In this document: positions 26,045-34,627 of the stretch, piece after piece | How positions within the stretch are numbered: position 1 is the stretch's first letter | Layout of the letters: every line of letters begins with the position of its first letter | From: Paenibacillus lignilyticus | GTDB taxonomy: Bacteria > Bacillota > Bacilli > Paenibacillales > Paenibacillaceae | NCBI RefSeq assembly: GCF_017942085.1 | Contig: NZ_JAGKSP010000004.1 | Span: 370,775 to 434,774, forward strand | Length of the DNA stretch: 64,000 bases | Direction of reading: 5' to 3' | The notes under the pieces: model-generated | Told to the model about the DNA's origin: nothing | What the model saw: only the letters and a program-made list of their open reading frames with translations | The model's database searches: none | Program-made: the position numbers and the translations under genes

Positions 26045-26856
26045 GTGGCACTTCCATTAAATCAGCCGCAGAGCTTAAATTAAAGAACCACACAAGCCTT
26101 GGACAGACACTGCGTAATTCACTGACCATGGCTTACCGAGGACTACTGAAGATTCGGCGCACGCCGGAGCAATTGTTCGATGTTACGCTGCAACCGATCA
26201 TTTTCACACTGATGTTCACTTATATCTTCGGCGGCGCGATCTCCGGAGACGTTGCAAGCTACTTGCCGGTCATCATTCCCGGTATTCTTGTTCAGACGGT
26301 GATTACAACCTCCATCGTCACAGGGGTGCAGCTGCGGGAGGACATGGATAAAGGGGTGTTTGACCGATTCAAATCGCTGCCGATCGCCCGTATTGCGCCG
26401 CTTGCGGGAGCATTGCTGGCCGATACCATAAGGTATACAATAGCGACGGTGCTTACATTCAGCATGGGTTACATTATGGGGTATCGACCTGAAGGCGGTT
26501 TGGAGCACGTTGCCTTAGCCGCTGTACTTGTCATTGCTTGCTCTTGGGCAATGAGCTGGATCTTCGCCTTCTTCGGCGTCATCGCCCGTACCGCTTCCAG
26601 CGTACAAGGGATATCGATGCTCGTGCTGTTTCCGCTTACGTTCTTATCCAATGCGTTTGTACCGACGGAGACGATGCCGAACTGGCTCCAATGGTTTGTT
26701 AAAATCAATCCCATCTCGCATCTCATTTCGGCCGTCCGGGATTTAACCAACAAAGGTACGGTAGGCTGGGATCTGGTCATCTCCCTCATCGGTGCTGCCG
26801 TGATCGTGGCCATATTTGCACCAATTACGGTAAGAGCTTATATGCGCCGGACTTAG
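26041..26856 (+). CDS. ABC-2 type permease, DrrB-like
   Basis: The 271-residue protein has six hydrophobic segments and the family pattern RTPEQLFDVTLQPIIFTLMF near the start. GVFDRFKSLPIARIAPLAG is the cytoplasmic loop that contacts the ATPase, and FPLTFLSNAFVPTETMPNWL is the ABC-2 signature. Translation is coupled to the ATPase gene by a 4-base overlap. Together they form a DrrAB-type exporter. Confidence 0.9.
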   Translation: MSGTSIKSAAELKLKNHTSLGQTLRNSLTMAYRGLLKIRRTPEQLFDVTLQPIIFTLMFTYIFGGAISGDVASYLPVIIPGILVQTVITTSIVTGVQLREDMDKGVFDRFKSLPIARIAPLAGALLADTIRYTIATVLTFSMGYIMGYRPEGGLEHVALAAVLVIACSWAMSWIFAFFGVIARTASSVQGISMLVLFPLTFLSNAFVPTETMPNWLQWFVKINPISHLISAVRDLTNKGTVGWDLVISLIGAAVIVAIFAPITVRAYMRRT

Positions 26857-26898
26857 TGCATATACTACGTGCTGAGAAACCTAAGGAGCACGCCTCAG

Positions 26899-27357
26899 AT
26901 GACAATGATCAACGGATTTATTTCAGACTGGCTGAGCCATCGCAGAGTTTTGCACCACATGCTGACGGATGTAACAACCGAGCAGCTCCGGATGAAGCCG
27001 TGGGAGAAAGGCATGTCCCTATCGGGTCTTGTCCTGCATATCACCGGATCGATGGGGATGTTTGCTTCAACGGTACAGAACGGAGCCTATACGCCGGCAG
27101 TACCGCCGAAACCTTTCTCGACAATTGAAGAGCTGAAAGCCAATATCGAGGCTGAAACTGCGCAAACGGAATCGATTCTGAGAACGATTACGCCGGAGCA
27201 ATTGGATCAACCGATCGATTTCTTCGGCAATGTTCTTCGCGGCAGCGTCTTGCTTCAGAATGCCAAGGATCATGAAATTCATCACAAAGGTCAAATGTTT
27301 ATCTATCTGCGAATAGCCGGTATCGATAAACTGCCGTTTTTCGTTAGCCGAGGATAG
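26899..27357 (+). CDS. DinB-family protein
   Basis: The start is set at ATG 26899, with TAAGGAG (26882-26888) about 10 nt upstream; a GTG at 26869 in frame has no binding site. The 152-residue protein is predicted to be a four-helix bundle. Histidines in LVLHITGSMG and in DHEIHHKGQM are the metal triad of DinB/YfiT proteins. The family includes thiol transferases, some for bacillithiol, and many members with no known role. It follows the DrrAB exporter by 42 bases and ends in a terminator, so it may be co-transcribed with it. Confidence 0.8.
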   Translation: MTMINGFISDWLSHRRVLHHMLTDVTTEQLRMKPWEKGMSLSGLVLHITGSMGMFASTVQNGAYTPAVPPKPFSTIEELKANIEAETAQTESILRTITPEQLDQPIDFFGNVLRGSVLLQNAKDHEIHHKGQMFIYLRIAGIDKLPFFVSRG

Positions 27358-27372
27358 AGGAAGTTATGCATG

Positions 27373-27403
27373 AAAGCCGTTTCGATCAGAAGCGGCTTTT
27401 TTT
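27373..27403 (+). terminator. Terminator after the DrrAB-DinB genes
   Basis: AAAGCCGTTT pairs with AAGCGGCTTT with one bulge around a short loop, followed by a run of T. Confidence 0.85.
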
Positions 27404-27510
27404 GATCTATTTTGACATCAAATATTTCTGCTATCAGAGAAATGTCGAATAACATATAATAGGAGTACTTATATTATTTCGTCCGGAAAGAAGGGGTTCC
27501 CATAGAGCGC

Positions 27511-29523
27511 ATGCAGGGTCACTATAACATATGGATTGTCCTTCTATCTTTTGCGATTGCCGTTATGGCCTCGTATTCAGCATTGAATCTAGCAGGTAAA
27601 ATTACAAGATCGAGTGGCAGAACACGTACGATTTGGTTGATAGCAGGTTCAGTGGTCATGGGGATGGGCGTATGGTCGATGCATTTTGTCGGGATGCTGG
27701 CCTATCACATGGATACGACAGTGACATACGATACGACTACGACGATTCTATCGTCGCTTGGAAGCATCCTGGCATCGTTTATCGCCTTTCGAATTACGGC
27801 CAGAAGCCAGTCCAGCCCGCTTAGGTATGCTTTAGGCGGTTTGATTATGGGATGCGGCATCGTGGCGATGCATTACGCAGGCATGAGTGCGATGCGGATG
27901 CCGGGAGAAATTACATATGATGTACCGTTATGGTTACTATCTGCTTTCATCGCGCTGGCAGCCTCTTACGCTGCACTTTATTTGTTCCACAAACTTCGCT
28001 ACTCTCCTGATTTCACTTTATGGAAGCTCATTTCTGCAATCGTAATGGGTATCGCCATTTGCGGCATGCATTACACGGGCATGGCGGCAGCGAAATTTAC
28101 TTCAAGCGGGGAGATCCATCATGCGATGGGCAGCGGAGAACCGCAGTTTTTTCTGCTGTTCGGCGTAACCGTATCGACCTTCTTTATATTGGCTGTTTCG
28201 TGGGGCGCGGTTTTCTTCGATCGGCATGTACTGGAGAAGATGGCTTATTACGATCAGTTAACCAATCTGCCTAATCGGCATGACCTTCAGCGGTTTTTCA
28301 ACGAGAAGAATGATCGCCTGACGCAGGGCGCTTTTCTCTTTATTGATCTGGATCGGTTTAAAATGATTAACGACACGCTCGGACATGATGTCGGCGATAT
28401 GCTGCTTCAGCAGGTCGCGGATCGACTGCGATTATGCGTAACCGACGGGGAAATGATATTCCGACTTGGAGGCGACGAGTTCCTGGTCGTAGCAAGAACG
28501 CCGGAAATCACCGTATTGGAACAGCTGGCTCATAATTTGTTGAACCAGATTAAACAGGCGTACTTTATTGAAGCGCATGAGCTGTACGTGACCTGCAGCA
28601 TCGGAATCAGCCATGCCCCTTTCCATGGCGTTGACCGATCTTCGCTGCTTAAAGCAGCGGATACGGCGATGTATGCGGCGAAGGTGGATGGCAAGAACAG
28701 ATTCCGCATCTTCGATGAAGAGATGAGCCGCAACCAGATCCGCAAGCTGGTGCTGGAGAAAGATATGCGCAAAGCGATGGTTCACGGCGAGTTCACGATC
28801 ATGTATCAGCCGAAGTGGGATACCGGGTCTGACCAATTGAGCGGCATGGAAGCTTTGATGCGCTGGCAGCATCCTGAGCTGGGCTCCGTATCGCCAAGCG
28901 AGTTTATTGCAGTAGCAGAGGAAACGGGCATGATCATTCCGATGACACGCTGGATGCTGCAAGAGGTGTGCAAGCAGAACAAATATTGGCAGGAGAACGA
29001 TAACATTCACACCTGTATCTCGGTGAACATGTCGATTCGGATTTTCGAGAGCCAGCTGCTGTTCGAGATGGTGGACGAGGCATTGCGGATATCGGGATTA
29101 CCGGGCCACTATTTGGAGCTGGAGATAACGGAATCCATTGCGAAGAGTGATGTTAACGATATTATCGAGCAATTGCGCAGCATCCGCGATCTGGCAGTGA
29201 AGGTATCGCTGGATGATTTCGGAACGGGCTATTCCTCGCTTGGCACATTGGACGAGCTGCCGGTGGATACGCTAAAGATCGATCAAATCTTTATTCACAA
29301 GAGCGCGCAGCTGTCCAAGCAAGCGATTATCAGCAACATCATTGCCATCGCCAAGAACTTGAACCTCGAAGTAGTGGCCGAAGGCGTGGAGACGCAAGAT
29401 CAAATCGACATCCTGCAGTCCAGAGGCTGCCATGTCATGCAAGGCTTCTATTACAGTAAGCCGATGTCGGCTCAGGATATGACGGCTTGGCTGGAGCAGA
29501 AGCAGCAAGCGGTTACGGTATAA
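27511..29523 (+). CDS. MHYT-GGDEF-EAL cyclic-di-GMP signalling protein
   Basis: The 670-residue protein starts with an MHYT domain of about seven membrane helices holding three motifs: MHFVGMLAYHM, MHYAGMSAMRM and MHYTGMAAAKF. These are thought to bind a metal and sense O2, CO or NO. The cyclase domain has an intact GGDEF at residues 320-324, with no RxxD inhibitory site at the expected place. The phosphodiesterase domain has EAL at 447-449, LEITES, DDFGTGYSSL and VAEGVET, so both activities may be live. A GAAGGGG site lies about 13 nt upstream of the ATG, further than usual. It stands alone between terminators. Confidence 0.92.
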   Translation: MQGHYNIWIVLLSFAIAVMASYSALNLAGKITRSSGRTRTIWLIAGSVVMGMGVWSMHFVGMLAYHMDTTVTYDTTTTILSSLGSILASFIAFRITARSQSSPLRYALGGLIMGCGIVAMHYAGMSAMRMPGEITYDVPLWLLSAFIALAASYAALYLFHKLRYSPDFTLWKLISAIVMGIAICGMHYTGMAAAKFTSSGEIHHAMGSGEPQFFLLFGVTVSTFFILAVSWGAVFFDRHVLEKMAYYDQLTNLPNRHDLQRFFNEKNDRLTQGAFLFIDLDRFKMINDTLGHDVGDMLLQQVADRLRLCVTDGEMIFRLGGDEFLVVARTPEITVLEQLAHNLLNQIKQAYFIEAHELYVTCSIGISHAPFHGVDRSSLLKAADTAMYAAKVDGKNRFRIFDEEMSRNQIRKLVLEKDMRKAMVHGEFTIMYQPKWDTGSDQLSGMEALMRWQHPELGSVSPSEFIAVAEETGMIIPMTRWMLQEVCKQNKYWQENDNIHTCISVNMSIRIFESQLLFEMVDEALRISGLPGHYLELEITESIAKSDVNDIIEQLRSIRDLAVKVSLDDFGTGYSSLGTLDELPVDTLKIDQIFIHKSAQLSKQAIISNIIAIAKNLNLEVVAEGVETQDQIDILQSRGCHVMQGFYYSKPMSAQDMTAWLEQKQQAVTV

Positions 29524-29544
29524 TATCGGCCAGCACTTCTTACG

Positions 29545-29580
29545 GAGCGTTCCGAGTCCACTCGGCACGCTCTTTATTTT
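29545..29580 (+). terminator. Terminator after the c-di-GMP gene
   Basis: GAGCGTTCCGAGT and ACTCGGCACGCTC pair with one mismatch and are followed by TTTATTTT. Confidence 0.85.
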
Positions 29581-29594
29581 CCTAACGATAAGGC

Positions 29595-29600
29595 TATAAT
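29595..29600 (+). promoter_or_regulatory. Candidate -10 element for ubiD-like gene
   Basis: A perfect TATAAT lies 39 bases ahead of the ATG at 29640. No clear -35 box is seen at the expected spacing, only T-rich sequence from the upstream terminator. Confidence 0.35.
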
Positions 29601-29639
29601 GAAAGATAGCAAAGGAAGCTCAGAGATTGGAGTCATACA

Positions 29640-31493
29640 ATGAACTATCGAAGTTTGGAAGAATGCATTACTGATCTGGAACGAAACGGCCATTTGGTCC
29701 GTGTGCGGGAAGAAGTGGATCCACATCTGGAGATGGCGGCGATCCATATGAAAATGTTCGAAATCGGCGGTCCTGCCTTATTATTCGAGAATGTCAAAGG
29801 TTCGAAATTTCGGGCCGTATCCAACCTCTTCGGAACGGTGGAGCGCAGTAAATTTATTTTTCGGCATACCTGGGATTCGGTTCAGAACGTCATTGCGCTG
29901 CGCAATGATCCTATGCAAGCTCTTAAGAACCCGTTCAAACATATCGGGACAGGCCTTGCTGCGCGGAAAGCGCTGCCGGTACGAAAGTCCGGTGGAGGGC
30001 CTGTTGCCATGCAGGAAATTCAAATCAGCGATCTTCCGCTGATCAAACATTGGCAGGACGACGGCGGTGCCTTTGTCACCTTGCCGCAAGTGTATACAGA
30101 AGATCCCGAGAAGCCGGGCATTATGAATTCCAATTTGGGGATGTACCGGATTCAGCTTAGCGGCAACGATTATGTGATGAATAAAGAAATTGGCGTTCAT
30201 TATCAAATTCATCGCGGAATCGGCGTGCATCAGAAAAAAGCGAACAAGCTTGGCGTCCCGCTCAAGGTAAGCTGCTTTATCGGCGGCCCTCCGGCGCATA
30301 CGCTTTCTGCGGTCATGCCGCTGCCGGAAGGCATGAGCGAGCTTACGTTCGCGGGATTACTCGCAGGGCGTCGGTTCCACTACAGCTATATCGATGGCTT
30401 CTGTATCAGCAATGATGCCGATTTTGTCATCACCGGTGAAATCCATCAAGGGGAGACCAAGCCGGAAGGGCCTTTCGGCGATCATTTGGGCTATTACAGC
30501 CTCACCCATGAGTTCCCGGTCATGAAGGTGCATAAAGTATATGCCAGGCCGGGCGCGATCTTCCCGTTCACCGTTGTTGGTCGCCCGCCTCAAGAGGATA
30601 CGGCATTCGGCGCGCTCATTCATGAACTGACGGGAGATGCGATTCAACAGGAAATTCCCGGCGTCAAAGAAGTTCATGCTGTCGATGCTGCAGGCGTTCA
30701 TCCGCTGCTATTTGCGATTGGGAGTGAAAGGTACACGCCCTATACACAAGTCAAGCAGCCGGCGGAGATTCTCACGATTGCGAACCGCATTCTCGGAACG
30801 GGGCAATTGAGTCTGGCGAAGTATTTGTTTATTACGGCAGAAGATGATCAACCGGTGGATACGCATGATATTGAAGGGTTCCTCACCTATATTCTGGAAC
30901 GAATGGATCTCCGGCGCGACATCCATTTCTACACGAATACGACTATCGATACGCTGGATTATTCCGGAACCGGCTTAAATACCGGCAGCAAGGTGATTTT
31001 CGCCGCGGTGGGGGATAAGAAGAGAGTGCTGTGCCAAGAGGTCCCAGAGGTTCTGAGAGATCTTCCCGGATATGAGCATGCCTCGCTTGTAATGCCGGGC
31101 ATTGTCGCCATCCAAGGGTCTGCATTCAGCAACTACGCCGAAGCTGAGCAGCAATTCAAGGCGTTGTCCGAGGCGATTCACGCCAGAGGCGCGATCCATG
31201 CCTGTCCGATGATTATTGTTTGTGACGACAGCCGATTCGTAAGCGAAACGCTGAATAATTTCTTGTGGGTGACCTTCACGCGCAGCAATCCCTCCCATGA
31301 TATCTATGGCGTGAACAGCTATTACGAGTTCAAGCATTGGGCATGCGATAATGTGATTATCGACGCTCGCACGAAACCGCATCAAGCACCGCCGCTGCTG
31401 CAGGATCCTGTAGTGGAGGAGAACATTAAGCGCTTCTTCGCAGAGGGTGCCAGCTTAAGCGGTGTCTACCCGAAGATTGGAGGCCGATTATGA
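29640..31493 (+). CDS. UbiD-family prenyl-FMN-dependent decarboxylase
   Basis: The 617-residue protein carries the UbiD hallmarks: the prFMN-contact arginine R170 in NLGMYRIQ and the acidic set E272 and E276 in GETKPEGPFGDHLGYY (with D281). The UbiD-type hexamer domain follows. The family reversibly decarboxylates aromatic or unsaturated acids with prenylated FMN made by UbiX. No ubiX is present here. TTGGAG (29626-29631) is the ribosome binding site. The next gene overlaps by 4 bases, so the small protein is probably a partner. The actual acid substrate cannot be told from the sequence. Confidence 0.9.
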   Translation: MNYRSLEECITDLERNGHLVRVREEVDPHLEMAAIHMKMFEIGGPALLFENVKGSKFRAVSNLFGTVERSKFIFRHTWDSVQNVIALRNDPMQALKNPFKHIGTGLAARKALPVRKSGGGPVAMQEIQISDLPLIKHWQDDGGAFVTLPQVYTEDPEKPGIMNSNLGMYRIQLSGNDYVMNKEIGVHYQIHRGIGVHQKKANKLGVPLKVSCFIGGPPAHTLSAVMPLPEGMSELTFAGLLAGRRFHYSYIDGFCISNDADFVITGEIHQGETKPEGPFGDHLGYYSLTHEFPVMKVHKVYARPGAIFPFTVVGRPPQEDTAFGALIHELTGDAIQQEIPGVKEVHAVDAAGVHPLLFAIGSERYTPYTQVKQPAEILTIANRILGTGQLSLAKYLFITAEDDQPVDTHDIEGFLTYILERMDLRRDIHFYTNTTIDTLDYSGTGLNTGSKVIFAAVGDKKRVLCQEVPEVLRDLPGYEHASLVMPGIVAIQGSAFSNYAEAEQQFKALSEAIHARGAIHACPMIIVCDDSRFVSETLNNFLWVTFTRSNPSHDIYGVNSYYEFKHWACDNVIIDARTKPHQAPPLLQDPVVEENIKRFFAEGASLSGVYPKIGGRL

Positions 31494-31801
31494 GTCAGCG
31501 TTACCGCATTACGAGATCGTTACAAGCCCATGAGGATGCTGCCGCACAAACGATTTCGCTGGAGGAGTGCAAGCAGTATTTTGCGTCCAAGCCGGATTTC
31601 ACCTATACATCCGTTTTTACCGTGAAAGGAGCGACTACCATGTCCATAGAAGGTGATTTCTTCATGTGGAACTATGGGGATATCCAGATCCCTTTCCGTC
31701 ATTATCAAGGGGATTTGTACGTTTCCGGTACGAATGAAGCGGTCATTCCGAAGATGGTGGAAGTCGCAAGCGACCTCGTGGCAGACATCGAAGAAGGGTA
31801 A
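31490..31801 (+). CDS. Small protein translationally coupled to UbiD (unknown)
   Basis: The 103-residue protein starts at ATG 31490, which overlaps the ubiD-like stop in ATGA form. It has no cysteine pairs, signal peptide or membrane helix, and I do not recognise a named family; it does not look like the short YclD subunit of phenolic-acid decarboxylases. The sequence is mixed alpha/beta with an aromatic-rich centre (MSIEGDFFMWNYGDIQIPFRH would be a beta-hairpin) and an acidic tail. The tight coupling suggests it binds or aids the decarboxylase, for example as an accessory or substrate-protein factor. Confidence 0.7.
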   Translation: MSQRYRITRSLQAHEDAAAQTISLEECKQYFASKPDFTYTSVFTVKGATTMSIEGDFFMWNYGDIQIPFRHYQGDLYVSGTNEAVIPKMVEVASDLVADIEEG

Positions 31802-31870
31802 TTTTTCATCGCAAAGTTAAAGTTTTTATTAATTCTGTGAAAATGTTAATCCTACAGGCGCAATTAGCTG

Positions 31871-31879
31871 TGTTATAAT
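31871..31879 (+). promoter_or_regulatory. Extended -10 promoter for SleB-like gene
   Basis: TGT followed by TATAAT forms an extended -10 element 54 bases ahead of the ATG at 31933. It is in an AT-rich gap of 131 bases after the UbiD partner gene. No good -35 box is seen. Confidence 0.5.
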
Positions 31880-31932
31880 TTTGCCCAGAGCAAGTTTGGC
31901 AGATTATACTACTGATGAGCTTGGAGGTATTC

Positions 31933-32919
31933 ATGATCAGACCATTCAAGCCGCTTATCGTAACGATGGCTTTGGCATTACTTCTGATTGGAATTGGGCC
32001 AATGTCCATCGTTTCAGCAGCGGAAACTACTAATAAGACCCCTATTGCGATTGAACTGAATGGCGAGACGGTGAAGCTGGCCGATCCTGCAATTATGGTA
32101 GAGAACAGAACTTACATACCCGTAGCTCGCGTTGCGCGGCTGCTCGGTGCTAAGACAAGCTGGAACAAAGTGAATGAGGAATTAACGATAAACACGGCGC
32201 TCGGCGATAAGATTGTGCTTGGAAATGAAGTTCCCGTCGTTTATTTCAACGGTGCACGTTACCGCATGGAGGCGCTTCCATTTCTGGCGGATGACAGACT
32301 TTATGTGCCATTGCGTCAGCTCTCGGAATTGCTCCACGCCGAGTTGAAATGGAATGCCGACACAGATGTTATCGAACTGAAGACTGTTGAACCTGCAGAG
32401 ATTAAGGACGAATATGGTTTGGACGAAATCAGCCAGCAATTCGGCGTCACGAAGGAAGAGCTCCTTAAGCGTAACGGTCTATCCGGCGAGTCGAAGATTG
32501 CCGCGAACAAGAAGATAAAAGTTGTTGTTCCTTCGTTCTTTCATAAAGCGGCCAAACCATTCACGGAAGCGGATCTCTTGCTGCTTGCCAAGATTACGAT
32601 GGTGGAAGCCGGTTATGAGTCGTATGAAGGTCAGCTTGCACTAGCTAACGTGATTTTGAATCGAGTGAAGGATTCGAAGTTCCCGGATTCGATCCGCGAT
32701 GTTATTTATTCGGGAAGACAATTTCCGCCGGCCCACAACGGGATGCTCGACAAGAGCCAGCCGCATGCAGGTGCGCTGCGTGCAGCCAAGGATGCTCTCA
32801 ATGGGAAGAATAACGTGAAGGATGCCGTTTATTTCTTCAATCCTGCCGTTTCCAAAGGATCGTTCTGGTCCAGCTTGGAAGTAATTTCGACTATAGGCCA
32901 TCATCGCTTCGCCAAATAA
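31933..32919 (+). CDS. SleB-like cell wall hydrolase with copper-amine-oxidase-N and LysM domains
   Basis: The start is ATG 31933, because TTGGAGGT (31921-31928) precedes it; an ATG at 31915 in frame would lie before that site. The 328-residue protein has a signal peptide to ~29 (cleavage near SAAET). A copper-amine-oxidase-N-type stalk domain (~35-150; the phrase ENRTYIPVARVARLLGA is typical) and a LysM-like segment (~155-197) follow. A Hydrolase_2/SleB catalytic domain (~210-328) begins at LLAKITMVEAGYE, where the glutamate is the likely catalytic residue. SleB enzymes are lytic transglycosylases of the spore cortex; the stalk domain points to cell-wall anchoring. It is monocistronic and ends in a strong terminator. 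Confidence 0.88.
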   Translation: MIRPFKPLIVTMALALLLIGIGPMSIVSAAETTNKTPIAIELNGETVKLADPAIMVENRTYIPVARVARLLGAKTSWNKVNEELTINTALGDKIVLGNEVPVVYFNGARYRMEALPFLADDRLYVPLRQLSELLHAELKWNADTDVIELKTVEPAEIKDEYGLDEISQQFGVTKEELLKRNGLSGESKIAANKKIKVVVPSFFHKAAKPFTEADLLLLAKITMVEAGYESYEGQLALANVILNRVKDSKFPDSIRDVIYSGRQFPPAHNGMLDKSQPHAGALRAAKDALNGKNNVKDAVYFFNPAVSKGSFWSSLEVISTIGHHRFAK

Positions 32920-32928
32920 AACGATAAA

Positions 32929-32981
32929 GAAAGCTGTCTCAAAAGTCCCCGGCAATCCGACTTTTGAGACAGCTTTCTTTT
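32929..32981 (+). terminator. Strong terminator after SleB-like gene
   Basis: GAAAGCTGTCTCAAAAGTC pairs perfectly with GACTTTTGAGACAGCTTTC around an 11-nt loop, followed by TT. It separates the gene from the convergent second ger operon. Confidence 0.9.
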
Positions 32982-33466
32982 GCATGCGAAATGGTTGGTG
33001 GCGGAAACAAGAGCGTGCGATGTCTCGGTTCATGTGGGTATTCGTGATGTGACTCGAGCGGGCATAACCTGAATTGTTGTAACGGTCATAAATGGACATT
33101 ACAGTCGGTTTTCGGCTTTAGTCCCACTGTACCGGTTATTTTTGTCCGTTAAAGCTGAATCAAAAGCGATTTAAGCAGGTTTTTGATTCCAATGGACATT
33201 TTTGACCGTCAAATTTCTTCTATTGGGTTTACTGGCTTGTAACGGACATTTTTGACCAGTGGAATGCTGCATGATCTGCAACATTCTGACCTAAGTATGA
33301 GAACCGACGGAGAGATGTTGCACGTAATTGCATATAAAGCAACATTTTGCACTGCACACGGTGGGAGTGCCCTCTGGATGATGGTCATGCGATCGCCACA
33401 GTAGTTAAAAACACGGTGATCGGCAATGCCGGCTATGGCGGTGAAGAGTGCCACGCCAAATATAGG
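32982..33466. other. Gene-free gap with palindromic repeat families
   Basis: No reading frame here is convincing. The left part holds nothing recognisable. From 33080 to 33260 there is the TGGACATTTTTGACCGT repeat family, listed separately. From 33270 to 33350 there is a second, weaker palindrome set around GCAACAT (33278 and 33339) and ATGTTGC (33314). Confidence 0.6.
33080..33260. repeat. Four palindromic repeats at ~50-nt spacing (family B)
   Basis: Two forward copies of GGACATTTTTGACC begin at 33194 and 33244, exactly 50 nt apart. Two copies in the opposite direction lie at about 33131-33150 (reverse of GGACAAAAATAACCGG) and 33080-33100 (reverse of TGTCCATTTATGACCG), again about 50 nt apart. 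Each core is itself an imperfect palindrome. The block is thus a head-to-head pair of dimers in the gap between converging transcripts. Confidence 0.65.
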
Positions 33467-34627
33467 CTACAAAGGACTGTACAAATCGACGACACCCGTA
33501 CTCTTAATCGCCACTTTCAGCTTGATATTCACATTCGCATCCGCGAACGCAGCTCCCCAATCATCCTGAACAGGCTTCCAAGCTTTATACTGGTAAGCTC
33601 TGGCGTAGATGCCGAACCCGAAGGGATCAATTTGCTTGTCCTGACATCTATGGATGAGCTGCTGGAACTGCTGCTGAAGTTTAGTTGCAATTAGACGCTG
33701 TAATTTAGGTGTTGTTTCCTTGGCGTATTCGGGATCATCGGTTTGCATCGTCGTTACGATTATGTTGAGTTGCATGGTTACGTCAAATATAAACCTTCCA
33801 TCCCGTACGTTTGTACCTACATCGTACCTGCTTTTTAAGATCTCGAACGCTACAGCATTCTTGACGGCATGGTTACCATCCTCACTTTCTTCTTGGACGC
33901 CATCCAATTCGAGAATGAACGAAGGTGTCCCTGTGAATTGATGCTGTAAGAGAAGAAATAAGGTTGTTTCTTGAAGCGAGAAATGCTCTTTCAACTGACC
34001 TTGCTTGTTCAGCAATGCAGTGCCGGTTACAACCACGTTTTGCTTCTCTTTTTTCAACTGCGTTAAAGAGGCCGTCATTCCTTTGTCTTTCATTTCTCGC
34101 CGCAGCTCCTGCAAGTTCCTCGAAACCGTGATGTTGCCCTTATTCGCTGTTTCGATGAGCTTCCTCACATGAAGAGATAGCCGTGGCTTATCAATCGGCT
34201 TATAGTGAAAGATGTTCTCGATCGGCCCGTCAACAACGACAATGATAGGCGTTTCTGTCTGCTTCGGCACACGATAGAAGAGATCGAAAATATCGTACCA
34301 ATCCTTCTGCTGCAACAGTCGTTTGCCAACCAGAATCGATTGCAGCTTCCCGCCGGTTGTAATCCCGGTTAACATGGAGTCAAACTTAGCGCGGGCGAGC
34401 CTAATTGAATCGGCACGTACGAACGCGGATTCCGTTTTTTCCTTGGCTTCTCTATAGAAGACAGGACTTTGTGAGTAAATGACAATTTGATTATCCTCAT
34501 CGACATCAATGCCGAGCATGAGCGAGATGGAAGCATCCTCTAGATTCATCTGATCGAAGCAGCCGGGGAGCAGCATCACAAACATGGTGAGTGTGAAGAG
34601 GACTTTTATGAATCGAATACCGGTCAT
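33467..34627 (-). CDS. Ger(x)C spore germination lipoprotein (GerAC-like), operon 2
   Basis: The 386-residue protein has lipoprotein signal MLLPGC, making the cysteine at residue ~23 the lipid site. The conserved C-terminal domain includes QQLIHRCQDKQIDPFGFG and a beta-rich end (VNIKLKVAIKSTG). It is the C subunit of the second receptor set. The start overlaps the B gene stop by 4 bases. The sequence differs clearly from the C protein of operon 1, so the two operons are not a recent duplication. Confidence 0.9.
   Translation of the reverse strand: MTGIRFIKVLFTLTMFVMLLPGCFDQMNLEDASISLMLGIDVDEDNQIVIYSQSPVFYREAKEKTESAFVRADSIRLARAKFDSMLTGITTGGKLQSILVGKRLLQQKDWYDIFDLFYRVPKQTETPIIVVVDGPIENIFHYKPIDKPRLSLHVRKLIETANKGNITVSRNLQELRREMKDKGMTASLTQLKKEKQNVVVTGTALLNKQGQLKEHFSLQETTLFLLLQHQFTGTPSFILELDGVQEESEDGNHAVKNAVAFEILKSRYDVGTNVRDGRFIFDVTMQLNIIVTTMQTDDPEYAKETTPKLQRLIATKLQQQFQQLIHRCQDKQIDPFGFGIYARAYQYKAWKPVQDDWGAAFADANVNIKLKVAIKSTGVVDLYSPL

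Noticed and set aside
27412..27460. TTGACA and TATAAT ahead of the c-di-GMP gene as one promoter
   Set aside because: The boxes are 37 bases apart, too far to act together.
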